Below are positions 1 through 14,668 of a stretch of 64,000 nt of DNA, one piece after another (position 1 is the first letter of the stretch; each line of letters opens with the position of its first letter). The notes below the pieces were generated by a model. It was not told where the DNA came from. It did not search any database and was given only the letters and a program-made list of their open reading frames with translations. Origin of the DNA: Cichorium intybus (Eukaryota; Streptophyta; Magnoliopsida; Asterales; Asteraceae); the NCBI GenBank assembly GCA_023525715.1, contig CM042011.1:64967354-65031353 (forward strand). The letters run 5' to 3'. A program made the translations under genes and the position numbers.

Positions 1-28
1 TTATTCATATTAATATTATATTATACAG

Positions 29-1569
29 AATTGGGGAAAAACCTCACTTATGCAACAATTGAGTTCCCTTGCTGGAAGAAGGAAGCTTGATGATTTAACT
101 ATTGGCCCTGTTCTTACAGTTAAGTGTGTATTAAATTAAGCAACTTAAAATGAAGATTATCATTTCCATATTTGCCCCTGGATTAATTGCTCTATTGTAC
201 AGTTCACAACAAAAGCAATGCTAGACCACAAGAACAATTTACTTAGGATTCCAGGATCAAAGCTACTATTTGGTGGTGAAGAATTGGAAAATCATTCTAT
301 TCCTTCAATATATGGTGCCATAAAACCAACAGCTATTTTTGTTCCACTTGAACAAATACTGAAGAAAGAACATTATGACCTTGTTACAAAAGAAATATTT
401 GGACCATTCCAGGTAAGCTAGCAAAATTCATATTTTAAAGTTTTATCGTATGATTTTTTATAGAATTGATATTATTGCTTTGTTTTTTTTGTTGTTTAGA
501 TTATTACTGAATATAAAGACAGCCAAATCCCAATGGTGTTGGAAGCCCTTGAAAGGATGCATGCACATTTAACCGCTGCTGTGGTCTCTAATGATCCATT
601 GTTTCTTCAGGTACTTTTGACTTATTATTCTATTTATTATGTGTTTGGGAAAAAATAAACAACCCCCCCAATGAAAATTGATAAAGAAAATTCAACACAA
701 AAATATACATGGAAAACTCCAAAACCAAATAAAAACCATGACCCTTTAGAGAGAAAAATTCACTATATAATATAACTAACAGTATAATTTCTTTCGCTGT
801 GTATGGCTGATTTTTGTAATTTTGGTCCCTAAAAGTTCTATCTTGCTTATTGGTCATTATTTGAGGTTTTTGTAATGTTTTTTTGGTCTCTCTTCCAAAT
901 AAAAAGACTATTTTTGGTCCTTGAGTATAACTAATTTTTGTAATTCTGGTCCAAAAATATAGTCGTCTCACTTAGAACATGTACCAAAAACTTTACGGAA
1001 ACCTCAAATAAAGACCAAAATTGCTAGAGAACTTTTTACGAGCAATATTGAAAAAATCAGGTATAAAATATAATTTACCTTATAACAAATTATTACAATT
1101 ACATAAACTAATCTCTCAAGCCATCCCCAAAATTACACCCACCGAAGAAAGAAAGAATAATCGCAATCACTGCTTTTATTTTAGCAAAATCTCAACCTAA
1201 TTTGTCGCTAAGATTAACTTCGCTTGTGATTGCTCGAACTCACTTTCAGGATATTCTTGGGAAAACGGTTAATGGAACTACTTACGTTGGACTTCGAGCA
1301 AGAACTACCGGGGCACCACAGAATCATTGGTGACTACCAAAACCATCCCATTTATTCTTTATTATTATTATTATTATTATTTATTCTTTTCTTGAAATCT
1401 AAAAGTACGACGCCTAAATGAAATATTCAGGTTTGGACCAGCTGGAGATCCAAGAGGAGCAGGAATTGGAACCCCTGAAGCAATAAAATTGGTGTGGTCT
1501 TGTCATAGAGAAGTCATATATGATGTTGGACCAGTCCCAAACAACTGGCAAATCCCTCCTTCTACTTGA
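29..1569 (+). CDS. ALDH12A1: Delta-1-pyrroline-5-carboxylate dehydrogenase, 3' part (5 exons)
   Basis: C-terminal portion of the mitochondrial enzyme that oxidises P5C/glutamate semialdehyde to glutamate with NAD+, the second step of proline breakdown. Exons I can place with GT-AG junctions: 29-118, 203-412, 500-610, 1250-1329 and 1431-1569 (TGA 1567-1569); the upstream part lies outside the window. The phases agree: the first three exons are whole codons, and the last junction splits the Trp codon of QNHW-FGPAGD. Diagnostic stretches are SLAGRRKLDDLTIGPVLT, KPTAIFVPLEQIL, VTKEIFGPFQ, ERMHAHLTAAVVSNDP and GAGIGTPEAIKLVWSC, ending in IPPST as in plant ALDH12. I see no lesion. Intron 3 (611-1249) is much longer than the others and holds a possible MITE. 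The family assignment is secure; whether the gene is functional cannot be judged without the 5' part. Confidence 0.95.
815..1030. mobile_element. Possible MITE in P5CDH intron 3
   Basis: Both ends of this stretch carry imperfect inverted copies of a TTTTGGTCC-type sequence: ATTTTGGTCCCTAAAAG at the left and a reverse copy around AGACCAAAATTGC at the right, with TTTGAGGTTT repeated in inverted orientation inside. This pattern is usual for small non-autonomous DNA elements in plant introns. No clear target duplication was found, so the limits are approximate. Confidence 0.35.
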
Positions 1570-2426
1570 CTTCATTCCACTTCTTCAATCATAATCTAAC
1601 ATGACCATGTGTTGTCCAAGGTTTTCATTTTAAAAAAAATTTAATTTAACATCAACATATGGCCATCAATGTCTTTTTTTTTTTTTTTTTTTAAATTTTT
1701 TTTATGTAGTGAACTGTTGAACCATCTAGTGGTTCTTCCAGGGCGGATGTTAATACTTGGGGTGCTTTTATTTTTCCTTGATGCTAAGAGCATCCTTGGT
1801 ATTGAATGTTGTTATGCCTTTTTTTGGTATTTATAGTTAATTTTTAATTTCAATAATTCATTCTCTCGTTTAGTGTTTTTATTCTTCAGAAGTTTGTTTT
1901 GATTGTTTCAAAATCTTTTCCCCGTTTCGTATTGTAATAATCATTGATGGATATGTACAACTTGGATGTAAGCTAACTTGTTTGACTTATTAAAGACAAA
2001 AGTACGACAGAATACAAAATTAATATGAGTATAATTCCCATTTGCTATCTGAAAATAAAAGAAGAAGAAACCTAGAAATTGAACATAATTAGTATAAACA
2101 AATAAAATCTAAAGAACATGTGTAATGGGTATGAACCCATCTATTTCTAAAGGAAAGACCTCCAAGTTGAATTTACAGAACATTCCTCCATTTCTGTAAA
2201 ATGTATTATGTATGTATGCATTCTAAACTTTAGTGTTTGATTAGTAATCAAAGATCTAAAATGTCTTCCAAATTATAAAATAGAGGAGTTCTAATGATCA
2301 AAATCATTGTTGGATATATCAATAGTTAAGGGTATTACTAATGGGTAACATGTAAAGTTTGGAAAATACAAAAAAAGATGGTTGGAGGGAGTATAACTTT
2401 GTAGCACAATCAACTAAAACGGTCAA
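1570..2426. other. P5CDH 3' UTR and AT-rich spacer
   Basis: This follows the P5CDH stop codon. It contains T-rich runs (about 1671-1702), probable 3' UTR and polyadenylation context, and no open reading frame I can support. Confidence 0.5.
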
Positions 2427-3047
2427 TCGCATCCTATGGACGTTCCACATTGAACCCATCTTAAGACCTGCCACGTAGAAAGTAAATCGCGGATCGCTAA
2501 CAATATTTGGAACAAGTCTAGTTCAAACTTGGACCTCCTCTGTGGAATTACAAACCTCAACCATTTTCTTGTTTATTGGAGCTTTAGTTCTAGTTTTTAG
2601 ACAAAATGTTACTTGTTTTTAGTGGTATCTCTAGATGATTCTTTGGCATCAAAACTCGCATTTCCGCTTAGTAAGTTTGGTTTTAGTTTCATAGAAAAAG
2701 ACAAGTTGCATGCATGCCCGTTTGGAGAGATGAACAAGTTTATGGAGTCGAATTTGGACTTATATTTTTAGTACTCGACATGGCCTTGCTAATGGACGTG
2801 TAAACGCAAAGAGTGTGGTCTTGTCGTGGTGCAGTGACCAAGGTATACATAGACAATAGGAGATCTAAGACAATATGAGATATTTTATTTGTAAAGAATG
2901 ACTTGATAAGACGGGTTCAAAGGAAGTGCCTTTCTTAAACGATCCTCAATGACTGAAACACAATCTTTTTAAGGGGTCAAAATGGCATTTTTTTTTCCTT
3001 TTACTTTGACAAATTATATTTGCTTCATAGTTTTCGGCCATTGAGGA
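2427..3047. repeat. Copy 1 of a 0.6-kb direct repeat
   Basis: This stretch matches 3603-4205 over its whole length, from the shared start GCATCCTATGGAC to the shared end CATTGAGGA, with many substitutions and small indels. Shared internal words include AAACTTGGACCTCC, TTTATTGGAGCTTTAG and ATGAACAAG. Near the right end CCTCAATG and CATTGAGG face each other, as in a fold-back end. No protein is recognisable. It is an old duplication or two copies of one unknown non-autonomous element. Confidence 0.75.
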
Positions 3048-3602
3048 TTGTTTAAGAGGTTAACAACCTTTTCTAGGACAACCTCCAAACTACTTTTTAA
3101 AGGTCAAACTAGTATATGAATATTTGGAGCACAATTTGAAAATTATATGTATACGTATATAATTAGTAGAAAAAATGGTATTGGAATCCTTATGAATGAA
3201 TTATATATACGAAAGGAAGTATGACATTAATATATAAAGTTGATCGTGAATTTCTTAAAAAAGAATGAGTATGTTACGTGTATGAGTTTCACATGTTACT
3301 TATCGACTTATACTTATGAAAAACACGATTTAAGTTACATCTCTTAGAAACACACATATGACCGTTCGTTTTTTCTATAGATGTGAGAGATGGTTTAATA
3401 TAAGGCTTCATCAATAGAATTAGACAAATTTTCACCTAAGAAATTAAAGGAATTAATGGTATAGATAATCAATTTCGGATTATAGATAATTGTGTGTATG
3501 TAATTACTTTCATCTACATCGTGTATGTCTAATTTTTAATTATTTATATATAAGTATTAGAATCTTGGTATAAATTATTTGATATTTTTTATTAAATTTA
3601 TT

Positions 3603-4205
3603 GCATCCTATGGACAATCCACATTGAACCGCCCGCCAGGTGGGGAGTAAATCGCGGATTACTAACAATATATGGGATGTGTCTAGTTTAAACTTGGACC
3701 TCCTTTGTGGAACTACAGACCTTAACCATTTTCTTGTTTATTGGAGCTTTAGTTCTAGTTTTTAGAAAAACATTACTTGTTTTAGTGGTATCTCATGATA
3801 ATTCTTTGGCATCAAAACCGGTATTGTCGCTTAGTAAGATTGGTTTTAGTTTCATAGAAAAAGACAAGGTGCATGCATGCCCGTTTGAAGAGATGAACAA
3901 GTCGTATGGAGTCGAATTGGGACTTATACGTTTAGTACTCGACATGGCCTTGCAAATAGATGTGTAAACGTAAAGATTGTGGTCTTGTCGCGGTGCAGTG
4001 ACCAAGCTGTACATAGACAACATGAGATCTATGACAATATGGGATATTTTTATTTGTAAAGAATGACTTAATAAGACGGGTTCAAGGGAATTGCCCTTCT
4101 TAAACAATCCTCAATGGCTGAAACACAATTTTTAAGGGGTCAAAATGGCATTTTCTACTTTTATTTTGAAAAAGATATTTGCTTCATAGTTTTCGCCCAT
4201 TGAGG
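3603..4205. repeat. Copy 2 of a 0.6-kb direct repeat
   Basis: Second copy, in the same orientation and about 1.18 kb downstream of the first. An 86-codon open frame at 3707-3967 lies inside it, but the matching part of copy 1 is interrupted, so I do not treat it as a gene. The 555 bp between the copies (3048-3602) are AT-rich and show nothing recognisable. Confidence 0.75.
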
Positions 4206-4236
4206 AAAGTATGTTGTTATATAAGGAAAGTATGTT

Positions 4237-5070
4237 CTTATATAAGGGTGAGCATGATAACCGAAAAATCAAACCAAAACCAAAATAACTGAATCGTTAT
4301 TACCGAACCACTACTAAAAGAGATGGTGCGATTTCTAATTTTTGTTAACCAATTATATATGGTTCGATTTGGTTATCATATGAAACCGACCCACTATTAA
4401 CCGAACTAAACCATTACTATACATTAGAATATGAAATTAACTATTATACCATATATAGAGTTAAAATGTCAAAAGTTGTGAAGAGTTTGCGTAATCTTTC
4501 CAAACAACATCATTTTAGTGACATAATATAGCTAATCTATTAACAATGTTTATCAACCAATAATAAACCATCAGATAGATGTTTATGGAAACTACTTAAA
4601 TTGCAAAGAGATGTTTATGAAACTACTTAAATATCTACGATTGGGTTATTTAAAATATATTCTAACTACAATGGATATCTAAAACTAGATATTCTTTATC
4701 CATGAGTGCTCATATCTCTTTCAAAGCAAGTATGACGAGGCTTAGGACAAGTAAAAATAATGTTAGCGACCGTTTTTCTGTATCAATTAGAAAAAAAAGA
4801 ACATTTGCCACGCCACTTCTATGCATTTATAACTTTTTTTTATTTTTTTACAGCGATGTACTTTTTATATAAATGCTTTTACATCAAAATTAGTCAATAT
4901 TCACCATAATGGTTAACCGATATAAACGGCTAACCAAACCTATTTTAACCAACTATAACCGTCATCCGAAACCAATTTAACTGAAACCCATTGGTTTGGA
5001 AGGTGTATTAACCCATTGTTCGGGTTATGGTTCAGTTTTGGACCCTAACAGATCCATGTACACCCTTATT
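4237..5070. mobile_element. Putative non-autonomous hAT-like element
   Basis: The stretch starts with TAAGGGTGAGCATGATAACCG and ends with CATGTACACCCTTA, giving imperfect terminal inverted repeats (TAAGGGTG / CACCCTTA). Subterminal runs rich in AACCGAA and AACCAAA at the left and TTCGGGTTATGGTTC at the right resemble the ends of plant hAT-type elements. Flanking 8-mers are only partly alike, so the insertion is old or the limits are off by a few bases. No transposase is present. Confidence 0.5.
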
Positions 5071-5862
5071 GCTATTTCTTGCATTTGATGCCGGTTACTA
5101 CATACTCTACTTGCATTTCTAACATTTGAAATTTAATTTCAAGCGATGATGTGGTTTTCTTGTGTTAATGTTAATGTGAAAAGCCATCAGAGAAACTAAA
5201 TTTAATTGGCTTTCAAAACTTGTCCTTCAAAATATATTACACTATAAAATCTAAAAATAATAATGAGCGTATTTACGTCTTTTGCACATAAAAGAGTTCG
5301 AACACAAGTCTGTCTTATATGTTCCATCTTTTTGGTTGTTACAAAAAATGCAATTTTGTCTCATTCGTATAAGTCGCTATATATACATGTCAAACACAAC
5401 ACAACTTGTCATGTACTAACGAAACACATATTCCTAATTTTGTTAGTTTTGATTTATATTTTATATTTGCATACATTTAAATATTTTATATTACATTATT
5501 TGTTGGATTTTTTTGTAAACACTAAATTTTAAAAACATTATGATTGTTGCTTTTATTTTCGGTATATGAAAATTTAATGTTTCATAATACACCATGTTTT
5601 TTTCCCATTACTTATTAGTTAAAACACATTATTTACATGCGGAGTAAATTTCAATTTTAGATAAAGTTAATACATTTAACAACATATATCCATTATTATA
5701 GGTAAATAGCTTTTTGCATATTTATTAATAAATATTATATATTTTTATTATTTAAGTTGTTATCTTCGTATGATTTGGTTTAGCTAAATCAAGAAGTAAC
5801 ATTGTACTTTTATTTGTTGGGGTATTATAACATTCTACTTTACACCTATCTGATGATTTGGA

Positions 5863-5975
5863 ACCCATTTATGATCAAATTTAGTGTTAGTAAGATTGTA
5901 TAAATTTCCATAAGAAAATCATCTCCTTTTATCTATATTTACTTCCAAAACTAGAGACCAAAATGCGTTTACAAG
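5863..5975. repeat. Short direct repeat, copy A
   Basis: About 110 bp, with the words AACCCATTTATGAT, GTTAGTAAGATTGTA, AATCATCTCCTTTTAT and CTTCCAAAACTAGA in the same order as in copy B at 6788-6905. It is AT-rich with no coding signal, probably one end of a dispersed repeat. Confidence 0.7.
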
Positions 5976-6787
5976 TGTTTTTTTCTCAGTGGAAATCCCA
6001 ACGTGCTTTAATATGTCAAAATGTGGGTCCTAACCATATTATGTCAGTACTTGAAGATTGAGAGCTCTTTAGAGTGTACTACTACATGCTCTCCAAAAGA
6101 GTCTAAGCATGCCTGCGACAAAATGGGCATATCTGATCAACTAAAAATAATGGAATCATTAGGAGATACTTAAGGATAGTACGATACTCTACTCGCATAC
6201 ACTCAAAAATGGCTTTCTTCTAACAGGCATGTCGAATCGTAGTTGCATGTCGAATCGTAGTTGCATGTCCAGTACAATTTTACTAAAAATATCATTTGTG
6301 AATGCATGTTAGGCTTTATGGCGGTATCATTGTTAGTGAAACCAGTAGAGTCGAAGCTTATAATTGTATCATGAAGCTAAGCCAGAGCACAAATATAGTA
6401 ATAATTTGTACCACATATGTAACTGTTTACAAGGGTTGTTCAAAGCTATATATTCAAAATTTTGGATAGTAGGCTTTGATATCCGAATCCATATCCAAAA
6501 TTTCAAATACTCAATATTTCGGACATAGATTCTGGATATATGGAATTTTTATAATTTTTAAATCCAATTGAGCAATCCTAATGCAACATCATTTAACCGA
6601 TATGCATACGAAAAAAAACATATCTATACTTACATTAAAATTTTCCAAATCAAATAAACAAGCTACGAAAAGAGTGGAAAATAGTATTACTACCAATATA
6701 TATCTTAGTAAATATTCATGGTTTATATGGATGAGCCATGAGGTCTATATGTATATTTAGGAGGTTCTTTGTTGATACGTATGTTAT

Positions 6788-6905
6788 GGAACCCATTTAT
6801 GATGAAATTTGGTGTTAGTAAGATTGTAGAAATTTCCAAAAAAAAAAAAAATCATCTCCTTTTATATGTATTTTCTTCCAAAACTAGATACCAAAATGCG
6901 CTTAC
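6788..6905. repeat. Short direct repeat, copy B
   Basis: Second copy of the repeat at 5863-5975, same orientation. A run of A's near 6840 replaces a few bases of copy A. The two copies bracket a 0.8-kb AT-rich stretch (5976-6787) in which I see no gene. Confidence 0.7.
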
Positions 6906-7089
6906 TGGAAAAAATGGAAGTACAATGTCGTATAAGAAATAAAGAAATGAAAAATATAGCTTGCTAAAACCGGATGGATTTGTAAAAGTACAATGCCATA
7001 ACACATCAAATTATTTAAAGTATAGGGCTGTAAAGGAAGAAACGAAAGTAGATTGTTGTAGTACACAAATTAATGAAAGTATATTGGTA

Positions 7090-7155
7090 TTGTTTTAGAA
7101 AACTAACACTTTTGATATTTTAATCAACCCGCGTAATACACGGGTCTCACAACTA

Positions 7156-7156
<1 letters not shown>
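7090..7156 (+). mobile_element. Helitron 3' terminus
   Basis: A hairpin ACCCGCGTAATACACGGGT (7127-7145) lies seven bases before a terminal CTAG (7153-7156), and the next base is T. This is the canonical 3' end of a plant Helitron. The adjoining DNA is a TA array starting with that T. The matching 5' TC end was not located; it may lie anywhere in the AT-rich 5.1-7.1 kb stretch. The end closely resembles that of the minus-strand Helitron at 30931-31420, so the two are probably one family. Confidence 0.75.

Positions 7157-7248
<92 letters not shown>
7157..7248. repeat. (TA)46 microsatellite
   Basis: Uninterrupted TA dinucleotide run between the Helitron 3' end and the first inverted-repeat element of the mosaic. 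Confidence 0.97.
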
Positions 7249-7251
<3 letters not shown>

Positions 7252-7639
7252 TCAAATACAAACAACAATTATTGTGTGAATGTAGGACCAAATGTGAAGC
7301 GTCCGATCGAAATGATCAATGGTGCTAGATTTAAGGGCCCAATTGTAAATTTATGACAATTAATTAATCAGACTTTACGATTAAACCCTTATAAATTGTA
7401 TTTTAGTCTATTAATAAGTATTTAAAAATTTAAATACCATATTTATCTCCTAATTTTGTGGGATTTATATTTAAAATGTATTTATCTTATTATATAAAAT
7501 TCATAACCATATTACGTGATGAATAATAACCGCACAGAAAAATAATAACTGCACATAAAAATAAAAATAATTACTGCACATAAAAAAAATGCAGATGATC
7601 ACATAATACATTGTCATTATTAAATAATAGAACATCATT

Positions 7640-7915
7640 CTTGAAAAAATGCACTGTCATTCTCAAAGAATACACTTGATTCTTGACGTATATATTACAA
7701 TTCTCAAAAAATACACTTCATTCTTGGCGTAACACACTACCGTTCTCAAATAATACACTTTATTATTAGCGTAACACATTACCATTCCTAGATAATACAC
7801 TTCATTTTGGCATAACACACTACCATTCTCAAAAAAATACACTTCATTCTTAGCGTAACACATTACCATTCTCAAATAATGCACTTCATTCTTGGCATAA
7901 GAATGTAAATTCCGA
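7640..7915. repeat. Degenerate tandem array, about 40-bp unit
   Basis: About six copies of a unit containing ATACACTTCATTCTTGGCGT followed by AACACATTACCATTCTC. Single-base changes separate the copies. The open frame on the minus strand (7663-7884) is only a translation of the repeat. Confidence 0.8.
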
Positions 7916-8587
7916 AAGAATGTTCACATAAATTCTTGGCCTAAAAAGATCTCTTATTCTCGTATTTGGGGTGCAAAGAATCATATATTTCAGCAAACCC
8001 TCAAGAATTCAACGAGCAGCAAAAAGTTCAAGCGAATTCAGTCAACTCATCCATCAAATTTACAGATGACCGTGACATAGTCCAAGAATTCAACAACCCA
8101 AAAATACAAGAATTCAACAACCTAATGACCGTGACATAATCCAAGCTTTGAATTGGTCGATGGTGAGTGTTTTGGTTTCTGGGTAATATTCACATGCTTT
8201 CCAAATAATCATGAACTTCCTGCTCATGGAGACATGTATAAGAAAGTGGTGTTTCAAAGAAAGGTGAACTAACGAGATATACTCAAACAAGAAATCACGT
8301 TTGGATAATTTCTTAATTGTAAGTTTGTAACAAGGCATTGAATGGATGAATGACTACTTACTTTAATAAACATATTATCGATGCAAATGATGTGTTGGAT
8401 CTTTTAAGGAACAAGCATAGATTTAAACTTGGCAGGTAAATCGGGTGCCTTTTTGGAATATGTAAATCCCTAATTGCTAATATCGACACCATCTTTCTAA
8501 TTCCCACAAGCAGCTACACACACAGAGTTAAACAAATTTTTTGTGAAGGTTTCCGTTGTGTAAAAAAAACCACCGTCGACACTGGTG

Positions 8588-8765
8588 ATGGATTCCGGCG
8601 ACGATGACGACGATCGTATATTTCAGCAAACCCCGCCGGCAGCGATCGTGGATTCCGGCAACGACGACGATCATATATTTCAACAAACCCGCAGCTGCTG
8701 GATTCCGTTGTGTCAAACAGAGCACCGCCTGCGGCGGCGGTGGATTCCGGCGACGACGACGACGA
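8588..8765. repeat. GC-rich imperfect tandem repeat in E1
   Basis: Two adjacent copies of a unit of about 60 bp begin with GGATTCCGGC, run through a GACGACGATC block and contain ATATTTCA.CAAACCC. Partial third and fourth starts occur at about 8700 and 8740. It is GC-rich in an AT-rich setting and resembles coding DNA (Asp-rich), but no extended gene is recognisable. It may be a captured exon fragment. Confidence 0.55.
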
Positions 8766-8986
8766 CGGTATAAGCCATCGATTGGTGATGCTAAGTAGGG
8801 TTTGATTGAAGTTTCCTTATAAGAAGGGAAGGAGAGGAGAGAGAGATAAATTTGAAATTTCCTAAATAAGTGGATAAAATTAAAACTAATTAATTAATTA
8901 ATTATGTAAATTTCCCATCATACCCTTTATAAATGAGTGGACCACAATTGGTCTTACATTTATACAATATTTATTGTTTGTATTTG

Positions 8987-11261
<2,275 letters not shown>

Positions 11262-11579
11262 AGAGGTTATATAGAGACCAATAAAAGGTGGAGAACTAGA
11301 GTCCAAACGTGGACCAATCATTTTATAAGGGCATATTAGTAATTATGTATTTTAGTTAAATTATAATATAATAAATTAATTGATAATTTCCTAAAATATA
11401 GGGATTTGATTAATTGTTACCTAAAAAAAGTAATTGTCATTTAATATTATTTTTTTCCAAAAAAAGTTTTTATTTATAAATCAAAGTATCAATGATATTG
11501 AAAATTTTATAATTTTATCAGAAATTTTCTAATCATGTATGAATAAACGTATTTTGTATTCATATATCAATATGGTTGT

Positions 11580-12150
11580 AATCGTAAATGAATAAAGCAT
11601 AAATTGAAGATAATTTCAATAAAATTATAATCGTAAATGAATAAACCACTATTCTGAAATGTATAATACAAAAAGAAAAAAATTACAATGTAGAAATTTA
11701 CTATTTTTCTTATAACATTATATTCGTAAATGAATAAAACAATGATATAACACTAAAGTTCTATCCGTTAATGAAAATCATATAATCATCAATGAATAAG
11801 TCATGATCTTCTCCACTTTTGGTTGTACATTAGCATTCCAAAACTTCATTCCAAAATGATCGAGATTCTAGATTTATCTTGATATTCTTCAATTTTTCTG
11901 TACATTGTCAAACATAAAATAAGTATATCAATGAATAAAACATTATAATCATCAATGAATAAGGTATTATAATCATCAATGAACAATGCATGTAATCATC
12001 AATGAATATAACGAAAATAAACAGTATGTTGCTATAATCATCAATGAATATACAGTGTTAATCATCAATGATTAATGCATTGCATGCGTTTTTTATCATA
12101 TATGATTAAATAATATCAATCACAAATGAATTACCTTCAATCATATCTGA
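11580..12150. repeat. Dispersed AATCATCAATGAATAA-type repeats
   Basis: Many short variants of TAATCATCAATGAATAA and AATCGTAAATGAATAAA recur in the same orientation, without strict periodicity, inside element E4. I see no coding content. Confidence 0.6.
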
Positions 12151-12849
12151 TTCACTTTAAGCTTTTTTAAAATTTGTCAAGAAATAAATGAAATTGGGGA
12201 AGTGGGTAAGAAATGACAACCTAAATTTGATAATAGATAAAAAACTTATCACTGACTTTGTAGAAAAATGTTAGATGCATAAAACAATGTTAGTTTCAAC
12301 CAAAATTGTGCAGATGGGTTAGAGTAAAATGTAGCCTTGTTATTACTTGCATTTAGCGTAGAGTAAAATGTAGCCTTATGAACCTTAAGCTCTGATATGG
12401 ATACTTACAAGAGGTGATAGAAGGGTCGACAACAAACGGAGTAGAAAACCTTCTCCAGGTTTATGTATACATAAGCTCGAAGAATCGGTTTAAGTACAAA
12501 TATTGCAGTGGAATTCCCCATGGAGCAAAATTAGACAGCTTCCATCGGTCTTTCCTGTATACGACGGTGCATGGATTGTCGGCTCCTGATATCATGCACA
12601 AACAAATGTAAGGAAAACCAAATAGGGTTAAACACTTGTTTATTTAACAAAGTGAGCCTTTTGGATGAAATATGGAACAACGTGTCAAGATGGAGCTAAT
12701 TTATACAAACATGAACAACGCGGTCGCATATCTCATCTAAAAGTTTCACACATCTTGCACAGACCGGAAATAAAAAGAAAATGTTGTAGCATAAACATAC
12801 ATTTAACTCAAACTAGATATAGTGAATGCAAGTAAAGATGACGATCATA

Positions 12850-13130
12850 TGCAACGAACCATTTACTGATGAGCACTCCATTGCGATATCAAGTCCTTGT
12901 TTTTGGAATCCCACAACGACGACTCTCTTTCCTTTAGCGAATTCCTCAGCTTTTTGTGATCCATAGAAGCGTAGTTCATGGAGTGAATCACTTTGCCCTG
13001 GAAAACTTCCGGTCTAGTGCCAGGAGAGAATGTCGGTATGTTCGGAACATCCTTGAATCTCCCCACGCACAAAATCACAAAATCTGCATCATACACATGT
13101 TTTGGAAGGATATGAAATTTGTTAAAAGAG
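12850..13130 (-). pseudogene. Flavin-containing monooxygenase fragment captured in E4
   Basis: Minus-strand translation gives YDADFVILCVGRFKDVPNIP, then PEVFQGKVIHSMNYASMDHK and, in another frame, FAKGKRVVVVGFQKQGLDIA followed by MECSS. These are in the order of plant FMO1-type monooxygenases; the GKRVVVVGFQKQG part is the second, NADPH-binding Rossmann region, and HSMNY lies just before it. A one-base frame change near 12945 separates the two parts. Only a small internal part of the usual protein is present, without the N-terminal FAD motif or the C-terminus, so it is a captured, non-functional fragment. The minus-strand sequence upstream (13130-13280) is not FMO-like. Confidence 0.8.
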
Positions 13131-13669
13131 TTGGAATCTAAAGGATCTAAAATCCGCCAAATGATTGGTTGGCCCGAATGGAGTGAAAAGGTCCATTGAC
13201 TCCATTCCACCGGAACCAAATGAGAAGTACCTTTGTCAATGGTGCTTGACTTTGATTTGTCACAACTTTGAATTTCCATTTACCTGGAGGAAAAGTTCCA
13301 TTGATTCCATTCCAGTGCGGCCACACAAAGGATGATTCCCCTTGGTAGTCTATTTCTTTTTGGTATAAACCCTAGCCGTCGTCTCTCAGCCAGAAATCGC
13401 AAACCACAAAGCCAAATCCGATGCCCTAATAAAGAGAGGCAGAGAGCGTAAAAGAGAGAAGTGTTGGAGAAAAAATAGGAGTTGATAAAAATATGTTAAT
13501 ATTTTCTTACCAAAATACCCTTTTGTTATATTTAATTTAAGTTATTTGAATTTAAATATACTAATAATTATAATTTTTACAATTAATCAGGGCCCTAGAT
13601 CTAGAATAATAGATGGCTAAGATCTGGCCTCCAGTTCTCTACCTTTTAAAGGGACTCTATTGAAGCTAC

Positions 13670-13770
<101 letters not shown>

Positions 13771-13931
13771 CATATATAAATCACAATTATTGTGTGAATG
13801 TAAGACTAATTTTGAACCAATGATTTGATAGGGGTAATTTTGGAATTTTTTCAATCAAATTATTTTTCATATAATAATAATTTCCTGAAATTATGGTAAC
13901 TGATTTTTTATTAAGGGTATATTAATGTCAT

Positions 13932-14640
13932 CTAACCACATATTTCTCTAACCCTAGGTCTACAATTCGGAACGCCTCGCGGGTTTTCAGACTCCGATTG
14001 TGCATTTGGATCCTGTAGTTGCTTCGATTCCCCAAGCCCCCTCCCCGTCGATGGTGTCTCATCGTGTTCAAAAATCAAATCTGCTTCGATTCCCCAAGCC
14101 AACGCTGAACAAGTACTAGAACTAGGCCACAATTCATCATTGTTGAAAAGACGACGATGCCCACCAAGAAACTTTATTGGAACATTAACCTGCAAGTCTA
14201 AGTCAATTTCACACAGTAAGTTGATATTGTATGTGATTTTGTTAATGAAATAGGGGCCGAATTAAGATTACTAAATTAATGTGGTTGTGAGTGTCTTGAA
14301 AAAAAAGCACATACTTTGAAAACCCAATTTGTAGTTCATCCAACCAATGAAAAGCCAATTATGTTTATGTTAATTAATTTCCTTTTGTGGTCATATGTTT
14401 GCGATTATGTAATTTCTTTTTGAAGATTGTTTATAATCAGAAAGAGAAGCAACCTTATGAGAGCTGTAGTTTGATTTTTCCAAGTGAAACACTAAAGAAA
14501 GCCTTGTGTAAGCATTGTTCAAGGGTTTATATCGTAACAGAATGCAAAAGTCAACATTTTATGGACCAATTAGCTGTAGATAAATCGCTGCCGGCTTCCT
14601 CCCCTGCTTCATCTACCATCGGCGCCGGCAAGAACATAAT
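13932..14640. other. Coding-like DNA of unknown origin in E5
   Basis: This part is richer in GC than its surroundings. It includes a minus-strand open frame (13932-14195, with FLGGHRRLFNNDELWPSS) and a plus-strand frame (14387-14746, with ETLKKALCKHCSRVYIVTEC). An exact 21-bp word containing CTGCTTCGATTCCCCAAGCC is found twice (near 14015 with its flank and 14082). I recognise no family. These are probably further captured fragments, judging from the neighbouring DUF593 piece. Confidence 0.35.
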
Positions 14641-14668
14641 CGACAGTAGCATCGAAGGTGTGTGTTAT

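Noticed and set aside
630..971. 113-codon minus-strand frame in P5CDH intron 3
   Set aside because: It lies wholly within an intron of a confirmed gene, has a composition typical of AT-rich DNA and overlaps a possible MITE.
3793..4107. 104-codon minus-strand frame
   Set aside because: Lies in the 0.6-kb direct repeat; the other copy does not keep it open.
5263..5532. 89-codon plus-strand frame
   Set aside because: Phe/Tyr/Ile-rich reading of AT-rich DNA, no domain, no conserved neighbour.
6432..6582. Possible small hAT-like element (AAGGGTTGTTCAA ... TTGAGCAATCCT)
   Set aside because: The inverted ends match over only about a dozen bases with mismatches, and the flanking 8-mers do not agree.
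7640..7915. CRISPR-like regular repeats
   Set aside because: A plant tandem array without unique spacers, each unit passing directly into the next; no bacterial genes in the window.
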